NCBI GenBank assembly: GCA_003169695.1
Contig: PNAS01000020.1
Span: 1-64,000, forward strand
Source: Spartobacteria bacterium
GTDB taxonomy: Bacteria; Verrucomicrobiota; Verrucomicrobiia; Chthoniobacterales; UBA10450
Reading direction: 5' to 3'
DNA: 64,000 nt
Position 1 is the stretch's first letter, and each line of letters opens with the position of its first letter. Shown one piece after another: positions 7,363 through 17,027 of the stretch. A program made the translations under genes and the position numbers. Below the pieces are notes generated by a model, which made no database searches, had not been told where the DNA came from, and worked only from the letters and a program-made list of their open reading frames with translations.

Positions 7363-8433
7363 ATGATTCCACACGATAAGCTCTTCATTCCCGGCCCGGT
7401 CGAGGTCTCTGCGAAAACGATGGCCGCCTTCTCTCGTCCCATGATCGGGCATCGCAGCGAAGATTTTAAGAATCTCTACCGCGATGTTCACCCGAAGCTC
7501 CAGAAACTGTTCGCGACCAAACAGCCGGTCTTTCTCTCCACCTCATCGGCTTGGGGTGTAATGGAGGCGTCGATCCGTAACCTGGTCGATCGCGGCGTGC
7601 TCTGCTGCATGTGCGGCGCGTTCTCGGACAAATGGTTCGACGTGGCCAGGCGTTGCGGAAAAAACGCCGAGCCTTTGCAAGTGGATTGGGGCAAGCACAT
7701 CAATCCGAAGGATGTCGATGCCAAGCTCGCGACGGGAAAATTCGACACTGTAGTTTTGATTCACAGCGAAACGTCGACGGGCGTGATGAATCCTCTGCCG
7801 GAAATTTGCTGCACGCTTGCGAAGTACCCAGACGTCGCCTTGGTCGTCGACACGGTTTCATCCTTCTCCGGCGTTAAGATCGACATGGACGCGCTTGGCA
7901 TCGACGTCATGCTCACCGGCACGCAAAAAGCGCTTGCCCTTCCACCCGGCTTTTCCCTTTTCTCTGTTTCCGAAAAAGCTTTGGCCCGTGCCGAAAAAAT
8001 CCCGAACCGCGGCTATTATTTCGATTTCATCGAGTTCAAGAAACAACAAGCCGAATGGATGACGCAGAGCACTCCGAGCATCGGCCACATCCACGCCTTG
8101 CAATCCAAGCTCGCCGAGATTTTCGAGGAAGGCCTCGACGCACGTTTCGCTCGACACGCGCGCACCAACACGCTTGTCCACGATTGGGTCCGCCGCGCCG
8201 GCTTCGATTTCTTCGCCGAAGAAGGCTTCCGCACCAAGACGCTCACCTGCGTGCGAAACAGCCGCGGAATCGACGTTGCGAAACTAGTCCGCGATCTCCG
8301 CACGAAACACCACCTCGTCATTGATGGCGGCTACGGCCCAATTAAAGGCAAGTCCTTCCGCCTTTCCAATATGGGCGACGAAACCGAGGAAATGGTTTCG
8401 CAGTTATTGGCCTGTCTTGACGATGTTCTGTAG
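7363..8433 (+). CDS. class V PLP-dependent aminotransferase (Ser/Ala-glyoxylate type)
   Basis: 356 residues from ATG 7363 (MIPHDKLFIPGPVEV). Eleven further upstream codons come from the heptad repeat and were excluded. Fold type I signatures are the substrate/phosphate loop IGHRSEDF (about 28-35), STSSAWGVMEASI, the PLP-ring Asp in VVDTVSSFSG (D163), and the Schiff-base lysine K189 in TGTQKALALPPG. The GTQKAL..PPG signature is that of the alanine/serine-glyoxylate and related serine-pyruvate aminotransferases. In several phyla such enzymes serve as phosphoserine aminotransferase in serine synthesis, so the substrate cannot be fixed from sequence alone. It is monocistronic. Confidence 0.85.
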   Translation: MIPHDKLFIPGPVEVSAKTMAAFSRPMIGHRSEDFKNLYRDVHPKLQKLFATKQPVFLSTSSAWGVMEASIRNLVDRGVLCCMCGAFSDKWFDVARRCGKNAEPLQVDWGKHINPKDVDAKLATGKFDTVVLIHSETSTGVMNPLPEICCTLAKYPDVALVVDTVSSFSGVKIDMDALGIDVMLTGTQKALALPPGFSLFSVSEKALARAEKIPNRGYYFDFIEFKKQQAEWMTQSTPSIGHIHALQSKLAEIFEEGLDARFARHARTNTLVHDWVRRAGFDFFAEEGFRTKTLTCVRNSRGIDVAKLVRDLRTKHHLVIDGGYGPIKGKSFRLSNMGDETEEMVSQLLACLDDVL

Positions 8434-8459
8434 GTTCGTCTGCTTGCACCACAGCTGAG

Positions 8460-9215
8460 ATGCCTCTAAGCGAGCAGATCGGGTTGGAAGACATTCCCGG
8501 TGACCAAGCGATTTGGCGATTTCTAGACCGGCGAAAACTTTCTGATCTCACCTCCAGCGGATCGTTGCGCCTGAGTCGAATGTCCGAGCTGAGGAAACTT
8601 GATCAGCGCGAGAGTCGCTTACCATCGGTGATTCGAGAAGTATTACAGCGGTTTTCCCTAAACGAAGATGGAACGGCATTTGTTGATGAGATGCTTAAGG
8701 CTTGCGAAGACCAAGCATTCGACACCTTTGCGTCATGTTGGTTTCTTCCTGGCACCCGTGAAGAAGAACTAAGAATGTGGCAAGAGTTTGGTGGCGGAAA
8801 TGAAGGAGGTGTACGAATTAGTTCAACGCTTCGATGTCTCTTGTCGTCGTTGCCGACTAATGGCCGTCGTTTATTTGGCATCGGCCACGTTCGCTACATT
8901 CGAGATGACATCAGTTATCCCGAGGTTTTGGCGCCTGGTCAGTACCATTCGATGCCTTTTCTCCTAAAACTCGAAGATCACATTAACGAACGGGAAATTC
9001 GCTTGTTTGAACGCTTTCGCTTGCGTCAAATGCACTGGCACGTTCGACAAGAACAGCCTCCGTGTACTAGATTCAGAATCGCGGACACCAACCTGATCGG
9101 GTCCATCGGAATCTCTCCGATGTGCTCATCCGCAATCGTACAAGATATTACTGATGAACTGATGCAATGGCGATTTCCAAGAACACTGATCGAGGTAAAC
9201 GCTGGAACAAACTAA
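8460..9215 (+). CDS. DUF2971-like protein of unknown function
   Basis: 251 residues. The centre reads FDTFASCWFLPGTREEELRM, WQEFGGGNEGGVRIS, then GHVRYIRDD and a late FLLKLEDHINEREIRLFERF. This succession (a Cys/Trp-containing strand, a MW-type helix, a strand GVRIS, a Tyr-rich strand, then a K..H..E.E.R helix) is the pattern of DUF2971, a family often found in accessory or defence-linked genes but without a known activity. The coding sequence is visibly less GC-rich than its neighbours and uses more A/T-ending codons, suggesting later acquisition. Its last 49 bases overlap the start of the TonB-dependent receptor gene. Confidence 0.62.
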   Translation: MPLSEQIGLEDIPGDQAIWRFLDRRKLSDLTSSGSLRLSRMSELRKLDQRESRLPSVIREVLQRFSLNEDGTAFVDEMLKACEDQAFDTFASCWFLPGTREEELRMWQEFGGGNEGGVRISSTLRCLLSSLPTNGRRLFGIGHVRYIRDDISYPEVLAPGQYHSMPFLLKLEDHINEREIRLFERFRLRQMHWHVRQEQPPCTRFRIADTNLIGSIGISPMCSSAIVQDITDELMQWRFPRTLIEVNAGTN

Positions 9216-11335
9216 TCTTGGTTGCGGCCATCCCGTTACTTGTCACCGGTGCCCTAAGATCGGCCGATGTGCCGTTGGCAAGCCCCCCAGAGACTCTGTC
9301 CCGAGTCATAGTGACCGGACAGTCTGAATCGGAATCGTTGACCTCGCCTTCCGCCGAGAAAGCCGCGGAACAAAAGAACGAGGTTCCGGGAGGTTTCACT
9401 CTGAGAAACGCAGAGGAGATGGAACGAGGGCGGGCTTCGAATTTTGAAGATTTGCTGAAACGAACTCCGGGGCTCTTCCTGCAAACGGAGAACGGCGCTG
9501 AAGTCACCAAAGTCTCAATTCGCGGATCCGGAATTTTGTCGGAGGACGAGCCGCTGGGAGTGCAATTCATGCTCGACGGTCTCACCCTCAACCAGGGTGA
9601 CGGCGAAGCCATTCTGGAGGACTTCGATCTTGCCACGGTCAAATACGCCGAGGTGTTCCGTGGCGCGAACGCCTTCAAATACGGCTCCATCACCCTCGGT
9701 GGTGCGATCAATCTCGTGACCATGACCGGCTACGATGCCGACCCATTTCGGGTTCGGCTCGAAGGCGGGAGCTATGGTTATTTCCGTAGCCAGGTCAGTT
9801 TCGGCGGTGTTGCAGGTTCGTTTGATTACGTCGGCTCGGTCATGGACCGCTATCGCGACGGTTTCCGTGAGCATAGCACCGAGAACACCGAACGGATTTT
9901 CGGCGACGTAGGCTATAAGTTCAACGAGCATCTTGAAAACAGGTTCTATGTGACCCTCGACCGCGTTGATCGCCAATTGCCCGGAGGATTGACCAAACAG
10001 GAACTGAATGACGATCCGCAACAGGCGAACGAGGACGCGGTCGCCGAAGACTTCAACAAGAAATGGACTCTCCTTCGACTGGCCGATAAGATCAGCTATC
10101 GAAGCGACGGATACGAATTCGACGCGGGGCTGTTCTGGTTTCATCGAAACATGGAGGAACGCGGCTTTTTTTCCCCCGATTTTCGGCAGGGCATTACCGC
10201 GTTCTATTCGGACAATTATGGCGTCAGCCTGAATTTCGTTACGCACGACGAACTGTTTGGCCGGCAAAACATTTTCACTGTGGGTTTAAGCCCCCAGCTC
10301 GAAAAAGAGGTCACACAAAACTTTGAGAATCTTGGCGGTCATCGCGGACAAACCACCGCGCTGAACACAGGAATTTCAATCAACGCGCCGCTCTACGTCG
10401 AAAACCAGCATTACCTGACCGACAAGTTTTCCGTTCTGACGGGAATGCAGGCGATTTACGCGCAGCGTCATTTCGAAGACCACTTTCTGAGCGATGACGA
10501 TGGAGACCAGTCACACGAACAGAATTTTTACGGCTGGAATCCAAAGGCGGGCCTGATTTACGAGTTCGACAAAGAGAACCAGATTTTCACGAACTTCAGC
10601 GGGAGCTGGCAACCGCCTTCCTTTGATAACATGGTTGAATTTGAGGACGGCCCCAACTCGAGCGTTGTCTACACGCCGCTGCACCCGCAGCGGGCGCGGA
10701 CGCTGGAGATTGGCACGCGAGGGGAGCACGGGCGTTTCGAGTGGGAATTGTCCCTTTACCATTCCTGGCTGCGGAACGAGCTGCTTGAACTTAACGACGC
10801 CCAAGGAAATGACATTGGAGCCGTTAATGTCGAGCGCTCTTATCATCAGGGAATCGAAGCAAGTCTCGACATCGAATTGTTGAAATCTGTTTTTCTTGAC
10901 AAGAAAAAGGACGGCGCCGGAGACCGGCTGACGTTAAGTCAAACCTATACACTGAACGATTTTCATTTCGATGCTGATCCCGTCTTTGGCGACAATCGCA
11001 TCGGTGGACTGCCGATACATCTTTATGAAGCGGAACTGCTTTACGTGACAGAAGCCGGCTTTTACGCCGGACCCAACTTGCAGTGCAATATCACACGCTA
11101 CCCGGTCGACCAGGCCAACACGCTCTTTGCCGATTCTTACGCCCTGATTGGATTCAAGATTGGATATCGACCGAAAAAAGGATTCTCCATTTTCTTCGAA
11201 GCGAAGAATTTGACCGACCAACGTTTTGCATCCGCGGTGGATCCTATTGCCGACGCGCGGACAGCGTCCGACGCGCAGATTTTTCATCCTGGTGACGGTC
11301 GAGCTTTTTACGGCGGAATTTCATGGAGTTGGTGA
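9167..11335 (+). CDS. TonB-dependent outer-membrane receptor
   Basis: 722 residues. A basic start and hydrophobic signal segment (residues 15-33) are followed by a TonB-box-like stretch (TLSRVIVTGQSES). The plug domain follows (about 70-190: NFEDLLKRTPGLF, VSIRGSGI, GVQFMLDGLTLNQGDGEA, FKYGSITLGGAINLVT), and then a 22-strand-type barrel rich in alternating aromatic strands. The C-terminus ends in the outer-membrane signature FYGGISWSW. It resembles the FecA/siderophore-type receptors, most likely for a ferric chelate. The substrate is not deducible, and the extra N-terminal signalling domain of FecA itself is absent. The start overlaps the preceding DUF2971 gene by 49 bp in another frame. Confidence 0.9.
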   Translation: MAISKNTDRGKRWNKLILVAAIPLLVTGALRSADVPLASPPETLSRVIVTGQSESESLTSPSAEKAAEQKNEVPGGFTLRNAEEMERGRASNFEDLLKRTPGLFLQTENGAEVTKVSIRGSGILSEDEPLGVQFMLDGLTLNQGDGEAILEDFDLATVKYAEVFRGANAFKYGSITLGGAINLVTMTGYDADPFRVRLEGGSYGYFRSQVSFGGVAGSFDYVGSVMDRYRDGFREHSTENTERIFGDVGYKFNEHLENRFYVTLDRVDRQLPGGLTKQELNDDPQQANEDAVAEDFNKKWTLLRLADKISYRSDGYEFDAGLFWFHRNMEERGFFSPDFRQGITAFYSDNYGVSLNFVTHDELFGRQNIFTVGLSPQLEKEVTQNFENLGGHRGQTTALNTGISINAPLYVENQHYLTDKFSVLTGMQAIYAQRHFEDHFLSDDDGDQSHEQNFYGWNPKAGLIYEFDKENQIFTNFSGSWQPPSFDNMVEFEDGPNSSVVYTPLHPQRARTLEIGTRGEHGRFEWELSLYHSWLRNELLELNDAQGNDIGAVNVERSYHQGIEASLDIELLKSVFLDKKKDGAGDRLTLSQTYTLNDFHFDADPVFGDNRIGGLPIHLYEAELLYVTEAGFYAGPNLQCNITRYPVDQANTLFADSYALIGFKIGYRPKKGFSIFFEAKNLTDQRFASAVDPIADARTASDAQIFHPGDGRAFYGGISWSW

Positions 11336-11450
11336 CGACGCGTTTAGCAATCTGGGAGGTTCTGTCGGCGCAGTGACCGCTAGATCCAGCGACGGACACG
11401 GCGTATTTCTGCTCGCGCTCCGGGGACCAGATCGCGCATGGTTAGCGACC

Positions 11451-12179
11451 ATGAACTGCCGATCTCTCCTTCTCCTGATTCCTGTTACGATGTTTGCGCT
11501 GACTGCACGATCAGCCGGACCGGAGGACGCGATTTCGCAGGAAGAACTCGTTCATCGCACGCAGGAACTTTTCGACTCCGTCGCTCCCGGCAACCCCGAG
11601 TCCTGGAAAAAATATGCCGATGACTGCATCTTTTTCGATGAAAAGGGACGCAACATGACCAAGACGGCTCTAGTCGCCGACATTGCGCCTCTGCCAACCG
11701 GATACTCCGGCAGTATCCAGATCAAAAAAGCGCAAAGCGTGATCCAGAGCGACACCGCGATCCTGAGTTACGATCTGGACGAGACCGAAACGATCTTCGG
11801 CCAAAATCTTACCGCGCGTTATCACCAGACCGACACGTGGCTGCGGCGCAACGGAACCTGGCAGATCGCGGCCAGTCAGGCTTTTCGCTATTACGAAGAT
11901 CCTGCGGTCGGCAAAGGTGACCCGAAGAAATTCGTGGACGTTGTGGGCATCTATGAGATGGCGCCCGGCCAGACCCGGACAGTTTCGATCGACGGCGGGA
12001 ATTTATTCCTCGAGCGAAAAGGCAAACGCGAACAGCTCCTGCCGGAGGTTTCCGAGATCTTTTTTCGCAAAGGAGTGGAGGGCCGCATCCTGTTTCGTCA
12101 CGCCGAAAGCGGAAAGGTCGATGCTCTCATTGATCGGCGAAATAACGAAGACCTCGTCTGGCGGAAAACATCGAACTAA
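11451..12179 (+). CDS. secreted SnoaL/DUF4440-like protein
   Basis: 242 residues from ATG 11451. The open frame continues upstream, but that part overlaps the receptor end and lacks a signal. A signal peptide (MNCRSLLLLIPVTMFALTA) precedes an NTF2-like domain: SQEELVHRTQELFDSVAPGN, WKKYADDCIFFDEKG, then the strands ILSYDLDETETIFGQNLTAR and YHQTDTWLRRNGTWQIAASQ, the hallmark last strands of DUF4440. About 85 further residues form a second small beta-rich domain. Such NTF2-like folds bind or hydrolyse small ligands, but no catalytic residues can be assigned. It ends just before the RNase P terminator on the other strand. Confidence 0.78.
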   Translation: MNCRSLLLLIPVTMFALTARSAGPEDAISQEELVHRTQELFDSVAPGNPESWKKYADDCIFFDEKGRNMTKTALVADIAPLPTGYSGSIQIKKAQSVIQSDTAILSYDLDETETIFGQNLTARYHQTDTWLRRNGTWQIAASQAFRYYEDPAVGKGDPKKFVDVVGIYEMAPGQTRTVSIDGGNLFLERKGKREQLLPEVSEIFFRKGVEGRILFRHAESGKVDALIDRRNNEDLVWRKTSN

Positions 12180-12188
12180 CTATGCCGC

Positions 12189-12226
12189 AAAAATGAGGAA
12201 GGGCGCCTTCGTTTCAGAAAGCGCCC
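12189..12226 (-). terminator. terminator of the RNase P RNA gene
   Basis: On the minus strand a strong hairpin (GGGCGC at 12201-12206 pairing with GCGCCC at 12221-12226, extended by three more pairs past one mismatch, loop of about six bases) is followed after a short spacer by a T-tract (12193-12189). It follows directly on the 3' end of the RNase P RNA and probably also serves the plus-strand gene ending at 12179. Confidence 0.7.
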
Positions 12227-12234
12227 TCCATTTC

Positions 12235-12628
12235 AATGGCGATAAGCCGAATTCTGTCCCCGAATTTCTTCGGGGGATGATCATTTATCTCACTCGAATT
12301 TTCTCCGAGCGCCCAGTGAACTTGCGTTCGCTGTGATGCGACGATACCCGAGGATCAACGGACCGGCTGCCCTACCTCTGTTCCGTCTTGCACCGCATGG
12401 GGTTTTTCCTGCCCCGCGAATTGCTTCGCGAGCGGTGAGCTCTTACCTCGCCTTTTCACCCTTACCTGCGCTTCGTTGCCAAAGAACCGGCGGTGCCTTT
12501 TCTGTGACACTTTCCGTCACCGCGCTCTTGCAAACGCGGCGCCCGCGTGTTCTACGCGGCATGCTGCCGTATGGTGTTCGGACTTTCCTCTGGCGCGCAT
12601 TACTGCCCGCCAACGATCATCTGCCATC
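12235..12628 (-). ncRNA. rnpB: RNase P RNA, bacterial type A
   Basis: Catalytic RNA of ribonuclease P, which matures tRNA 5' ends. Read on the minus strand it contains the universally conserved GAGGAAAGTCCGAACACC block (CR-I) near the 5' end, the GGTAAGGGTGAAAAGGCGAG and GTAAGAGCTCACCG region (P10-P12, CR-II/III), CAAGACGGAACAGAGG in the middle, and the 3' conserved ACAGAATTCGGCTTATCG. The terminal helix P1 can form between GATGGC at 12628-12623 and GCCATT near 12240-12235. The length of about 394 nt is normal for type A. Flanked by a promoter and a terminator, it is an independent unit. Confidence 0.95.
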
Positions 12629-12634
12629 GCGATG

Positions 12635-12663
12635 AGTGTACGACAGCGCGATGAAATTCGCAA
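12635..12663 (-). promoter_or_regulatory. sigma-70-type promoter of rnpB
   Basis: Minus strand: -35 box TTGCGA (12663-12658), exactly 17 bp spacer, -10 box TACACT (12640-12635). A purine seven bases further on (12628) coincides with the first base of the predicted P1 helix of RNase P RNA. Spacing and position make this the clearest promoter of the window. Confidence 0.75.
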
Positions 12664-12723
12664 TCAGACTTGGGCGGGGCACTCTCTGAACTCGCCGTTT
12701 TCAGCGGTCATACAGGAGGAAAT

Positions 12724-13212
12724 TCAAAACGGCGCCGGCGCGGCGACCAGAAACCAGCTCACCATCACCAGACCGATCGTCAATTTGCCGATCATGCCGG
12801 CGAGGTTGCCCAGCAATGTCCCCCAGCCCGCGCGCCCGGCGCCGACCAGACGCTTCCCTGCCACGAGTTCTCCGGTGATCGCGCCCACGACTGGACCGAT
12901 GATCAATCCTGGAAAGGGAAAGAAAAGTCCGGCGATCGCACCGATCATGGCACCGAAAGCTCCCCATTTTGTTGCACCAAATCGTTTCGCGCCAAAATAG
13001 CCGCTCGCAAATTCCAAGGCGTAAGACAACAGCGTCAGCAAAACCAATGCAGCGATGTTCCACCACCCAAGACTCTTCTCGGTGCCTAGCATGATCTGGT
13101 GAATCACGGCCGCGGCGAGAATGATGATCGCACCCGGAACAGCCGGCAGCACGGTGCCGATCAGGCCGACCGCCATCAAGGCGATCGCAAATAACCACCA
13201 AAGCAATTCCAT
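12724..13212 (-). CDS. DUF456 integral membrane protein
   Basis: 162 residues, nearly all hydrophobic, with four to five transmembrane helices and glycine-rich helix-packing repeats: LFAIALMAVGLIGTVLPAVP, SYALEFASGYFGAKRFGATK, WGAFGAMIGAIAGLFF, PFPGLIIGPVVGAITGELVA. The GxLxPxLPGxx start and the E...GAKRxGAxxxG motif are the signature of DUF456, a small inner-membrane family without assigned function. It lies upstream of, and in the same direction as, rnpB, which has its own promoter in between. Confidence 0.87.
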   Translation of the reverse strand: MELLWWLFAIALMAVGLIGTVLPAVPGAIIILAAAVIHQIMLGTEKSLGWWNIAALVLLTLLSYALEFASGYFGAKRFGATKWGAFGAMIGAIAGLFFPFPGLIIGPVVGAITGELVAGKRLVGAGRAGWGTLLGNLAGMIGKLTIGLVMVSWFLVAAPAPF

Positions 13213-13381
13213 GGGAAGTGACTAGTGACGGATGAAAGTAACCACGTTTGCTCCAACTGCCGCTCTAACCCTTCAACCCCTCAACGACTGAACCGTTCGC
13301 GGTCGCCCTTAAACCTTTTGACCCTGCCCCTGCCGTTTCTATAGTTGATGTCCCTCGATCAACCTAAACAGGAGATTTCTT

Positions 13382-13876
13382 ATGGCACTCGCAACCGGAA
13401 CCAAAGCTCCAGATTTCAGCCTCCCGAGCAAAACCGCGGACGGACCAAAGCAGATCAAGTTGAGCGAGAACTTCGGCAAAACGAACACCCTCCTTTTGTT
13501 TTTCCCGATGGCCTTCACCGGCACCTGCACAACGGAAATGTGCACCATGAGCAACGGCTTGCGCGAGTACAGCGACCTGAACGCAACGGTCTACGGAATC
13601 AGCGGCGACAATCCATTCGCGCAGGAAGCGTGGGCGAAGAAGGAAAGCATCACCGTGCCGCTCTTGAGCGATTACGAACACAAGATCGCGAAAGAATACG
13701 ACGTGATGTACGACTCGTTCCTGCCGCAGATGAATCTCGGCATGGGCGGCGTGCCGAAGCGGTCTGCCTTCGTTGTCGATCGTGAAGGGGTCATTCAATA
13801 CGCGGAGAGCAATGACGATGCGCGCGAATTACCGAATTTCGACAAGATCAAAGCGAAGCTCGCGGAGCTGAAGTGA
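13382..13876 (+). CDS. peroxiredoxin (AhpE/BCP-like)
   Basis: 164 residues with a good ribosome binding site (AGGAGA) a few bases upstream of ATG 13382. It reduces peroxides in the cytoplasm. The thioredoxin-fold peroxidase motif is FPMAFTGTCTTEMCTM, with the peroxidatic Cys C49 after the T..C pattern and a second Cys at C54, the spacing used as a resolving Cys in PrxQ/BCP enzymes. Downstream are GISGDNPFAQEAWAKKESI and SAFVVDREGVIQYAE, typical of the AhpE/BCP branch. The reductant is unknown. It is monocistronic, and a repeat element follows. Confidence 0.9.
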   Translation: MALATGTKAPDFSLPSKTADGPKQIKLSENFGKTNTLLLFFPMAFTGTCTTEMCTMSNGLREYSDLNATVYGISGDNPFAQEAWAKKESITVPLLSDYEHKIAKEYDVMYDSFLPQMNLGMGGVPKRSAFVVDREGVIQYAESNDDARELPNFDKIKAKLAELK

Positions 13877-13895
13877 ACGATGCGCGAACCCCGCT

Positions 13896-14011
13896 TGTCA
13901 TCCCGAGCCGCGCAGACGGCGAGGGACCTCACAAACGCAGGTTCGGCACGCAAGCCAGCAAGAGCCCACAATCACCGATTGAGAGATCCTTCGCTTGCGC
14001 TCAGGATGACA
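13896..14011. repeat. 116-bp inverted-terminal element (TGTCATCC family), copy A
   Basis: Starts TGTCATCCCGAGCCGCGCAG and ends CGCTCAGGATGACA, so the ends are imperfect inverted repeats. The interior contains GAGGGACCTC and GAGAGATCCTTCG blocks that also pair. A second full copy is at 22067-22190, and a 17-bp exact partial match to its left end lies at 3257-3273. It fills the space between the peroxiredoxin and aconitase genes and encodes nothing. Confidence 0.7.
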
Positions 14012-14049
14012 GACGTTGCTGTCTGCCTTGAAATGACCTCGTGCCAGAT

Positions 14050-16992
14050 ATGAGTGACGAATTCAACACGCTGAAGAAATTTGACGCCGGCAAGGGCCGC
14101 GAGGGATTTCTGCATTCGCTGCCGGCGCTCGAAGCGCAAGGCATCGGGCCGATCTCCCGACTGCCGGTCAGCATTCGCATCGTGCTCGAGTCGGTCTTGC
14201 GAAACTGCGATGGGAAAAAAGTTCGTCGCAAGGACGTCGAGACGCTGGCGAATTGGACGGCGAAGTCACCGGCCAATGAGGAGATCCCGTTCGTCGTTGC
14301 ACGGATCGTCCTCCAGGATTTCACCGGCGTTCCACTCGTGGTCGACCTCGCGGCGATGCGCAGCGTGGTGCAGCGACTCGGCGGCGATCCAAAAATTATC
14401 GAGCCACTCGTGCCGGTCGATCTGGTCGTCGATCATTCCGTGCAGGTCGATTTTGCGGGCTCGGCAGAGGCGCTGCGTTTGAACATGGAGATGGAATTCA
14501 AACGCAATCGCGAGCGTTACGAATTTCTAAAGTGGGGGCAACAGGCGTTCAAAACTTTCGGGCTCGTCCCGCCTGGCATCGGGATCGTGCACCAGGTCAA
14601 TCTCGAATATCTCGCGAAAGGCGTCCTTTTCTCTCCGACCTCAACTCTCAACTCTCAACTTTTCTACCCTGACACGCTCGTCGGAACTGATTCACATACG
14701 ACAATGATCAACGGACTCGGCGTCGTCGGTTGGGGCGTCGGCGGGATTGAAGCGGAGGCGGGAATGCTTGGTCAGCCCGTGTATTTTCTAACGCCGGAAG
14801 TCGTGGGCGTTCACATGACCGGGCAGTTGCGCGAGGGCGTCACCGCGACGGATCTCGCGCTTCACATCACCCAAATGCTGCGTGCGCAAAAGGTGGTGGG
14901 CAAGTTCGTGGAATTTTACGGCGCGGGTGCGGCATCGCTGCCGCTGCCGGATCGCGCCACGGTCGGCAACATGGCGCCCGAGTACGGCGCGACGATGGGG
15001 TATTTTCCGGTGGACGCCGAGTCGGTCAATTATCTGCGCGCCACCGGTCGCACCGAAGAGCAATGCGTTGCCTTCGAGAACTATTTCCGCGCGCAAAATA
15101 TGTTGGGAATGCCGCGGAAAGGAGAAGTCGATTACAGCGTAGATCTCGAACTGGATCTGGCCGTGGTGCAGCCAAGCGTTGCTGGCCCGAAGCGTCCACA
15201 GGACCGGGTGAATCTGCCTGAGCTCGGCGCGGTCTTTCGATCGCTGCTCGAAAAACCAGTCAAGGATGGCGGCTACGGGAAAACGAACGCAGACCTCGGG
15301 AAACATCATCTCGTCAATCTGAACGGCACGCCGCCGAAGCAAGGAGAAATGGTTTCGACCGACAAAGCCGACCAGGGGATCGAACCCGGCGATGAGCGGA
15401 ACAAAGTCGAGATGATCGCCAATCGCCCCACCCCCGATTCGGTCCAGGAGATCGAAGCAAAACCTGGGGATACGTTCGCTCACGGACAGAGCCGCATCGG
15501 CCACGGCAGCGTTTTGATCGCAGCGATCACCAGCTGCACGAACACGAGCAATCCGAGCGTGATGCTCGCCGCCGGCTTGCTTGCAAAGAAAGCGGTCGAG
15601 CGCGGCCTAACGATTGATCCGGCAGTAAAAACTTCGCTCGCCCCCGGCTCTCGCGTCGTCTCCGATTACCTTCAGAAAACCGGACTGCAGACGTATCTCG
15701 ATCAGCTCGGGTTCAACGTCGTCGGGTATGGTTGCACGACTTGCATCGGAAATTCCGGACCGCTCCATCCGAAGATCGAACAGGCGATTAACGAATTCGA
15801 TCTGGTCGCGGCGTCGGTGCTTTCCGGTAATCGTAATTTCGAAGCGCGCGTGCACCAGAACATCAAAGCGAACTTCCTGATGTCGCCCCCGCTCGTCGTC
15901 GCGTTTGCCCTCGCAGGTCGCGTTGATCTCGATCTATCGACGGACCCGATCGGCAAGGGCGAGGACGGCCGTGAAATTTTCCTGCGCGATCTCTGGCCGA
16001 GCTTGCAGGAGATCCGCGACGCGATGCAGTCAGCACTCACACCAGAAGTTTTCCGGCGCCTCTACCGCGACTTCGCTGGCCAGAACCCGAAGTGGAACGA
16101 GATCCCCTCGAGTACCGGAGACATTTATCAGTGGGATGAGAAGAGCGATTACATTCATCAGCCTCCCTTCTTCCAGAATTTCTCGATGGAACCGGGAAGG
16201 ATTGAGGACATTCGCGGCGCGCGGCCGTTGGGGATTTTCGGCGACTCGGTCACGACTGACCACATTTCTCCCGCGGGCGCGATCAAAGCCACATCACCGG
16301 CGGGCCAATATTTGGTTTCGCGCGGAATCAGTGCGGTGGATTTCAACAGTTACGGAAGCCGGCGCGGAAATGATTTGGTGATGACGCGCGGAACCTTCGC
16401 GAATGTGCGGATCAAGAATTTGATGGTGCCGGGAACCGAAGGCGGAGTGACGAAGTATTTTCCTCGTCGAGAAAAAGTCGGCGCTCGCGTCGGTAGTATC
16501 GAGCATGAGCAGAGTGTGATCATGCTCCTACAGGCCGAGCCCGAGACGATGTCGATCTTCGACGCCGCGATGAAGTATCACGCGGATGGTGTTCCGCTCG
16601 TCATCCTCGCGGGACATGAATATGGCACGGGATCGAGCCGTGATTGGGCGGCAAAAGGAACGCGATTGCTCGGCGTAAAGGCAGTGGTCGCGGCGAGCTT
16701 TGAGCGTATTCATCGCTCGAATCTTGTCGGCATGGGAGTATTGCCGTTGCAGTTTGCGGAAGGAACCAACGCGCAATCGCTCAAGCTCGATGGCTCGGAG
16801 ATCTATGCGATTACGGGATTGTCCGATGCGATCGAACCGGGGCAGATGGTCACGCTGGAAATCACGCGCAGACACGGCAAGCAGGAAAAGGTTCCAGTGA
16901 AGCTGCGGATCGATACGCCGATCGAGATCGATTACTACCGCCATGGCGGGATTTTGCCGTTCGTCCTGCGGGAGTTGCTGGCGCGCCAGTGA
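14050..16992 (+). CDS. acnA: aconitate hydratase, AcnA type, enlarged
   Basis: 980 residues from ATG 14050 (a GTG three codons upstream is also possible). It interconverts citrate and isocitrate in the TCA cycle. The [4Fe-4S] ligands are C496 ([12 protein letters not shown]), C562 and C565 ([13 protein letters not shown]). [20 protein letters not shown] and, in the C-terminal swivel domain, [16 protein letters not shown] and [17 protein letters not shown] are intact. It is about 90 residues longer than E. coli AcnA. One extra piece is a long charged linker at about 395-480, before the SCTNTS motif. Another is a short insertion TSTLNSQL at about residues 198-205, encoded by a tandem 7-bp repeat (14641-14660). 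The frame is otherwise clean, so it should be functional. ddl follows after 35 bp. Confidence 0.95.
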   Translation: MSDEFNTLKKFDAGKGREGFLHSLPALEAQGIGPISRLPVSIRIVLESVLRNCDGKKVRRKDVETLANWTAKSPANEEIPFVVARIVLQDFTGVPLVVDLAAMRSVVQRLGGDPKIIEPLVPVDLVVDHSVQVDFAGSAEALRLNMEMEFKRNRERYEFLKWGQQAFKTFGLVPPGIGIVHQVNLEYLAKGVLFSPTSTLNSQLFYPDTLVGTDSHTTMINGLGVVGWGVGGIEAEAGMLGQPVYFLTPEVVGVHMTGQLREGVTATDLALHITQMLRAQKVVGKFVEFYGAGAASLPLPDRATVGNMAPEYGATMGYFPVDAESVNYLRATGRTEEQCVAFENYFRAQNMLGMPRKGEVDYSVDLELDLAVVQPSVAGPKRPQDRVNLPELGAVFRSLLEKPVKDGGYGKTNADLGKHHLVNLNGTPPKQGEMVSTDKADQGIEPGDERNKVEMIANRPTPDSVQEIEAKPGDTFAHGQSRIGHGSVLIAAITSCTNTSNPSVMLAAGLLAKKAVERGLTIDPAVKTSLAPGSRVVSDYLQKTGLQTYLDQLGFNVVGYGCTTCIGNSGPLHPKIEQAINEFDLVAASVLSGNRNFEARVHQNIKANFLMSPPLVVAFALAGRVDLDLSTDPIGKGEDGREIFLRDLWPSLQEIRDAMQSALTPEVFRRLYRDFAGQNPKWNEIPSSTGDIYQWDEKSDYIHQPPFFQNFSMEPGRIEDIRGARPLGIFGDSVTTDHISPAGAIKATSPAGQYLVSRGISAVDFNSYGSRRGNDLVMTRGTFANVRIKNLMVPGTEGGVTKYFPRREKVGARVGSIEHEQSVIMLLQAEPETMSIFDAAMKYHADGVPLVILAGHEYGTGSSRDWAAKGTRLLGVKAVVAASFERIHRSNLVGMGVLPLQFAEGTNAQSLKLDGSEIYAITGLSDAIEPGQMVTLEITRRHGKQEKVPVKLRIDTPIEIDYYRHGGILPFVLRELLARQ

Positions 16993-17027
16993 ATCAAGCG
17001 AAGCGATCACTCTGATATTCGAGGCGT

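Noticed and set aside
9515..10267. 250-residue minus-strand open frame
   Set aside because: Antisense to the TonB-dependent receptor, whose plug and barrel motifs are unambiguous.
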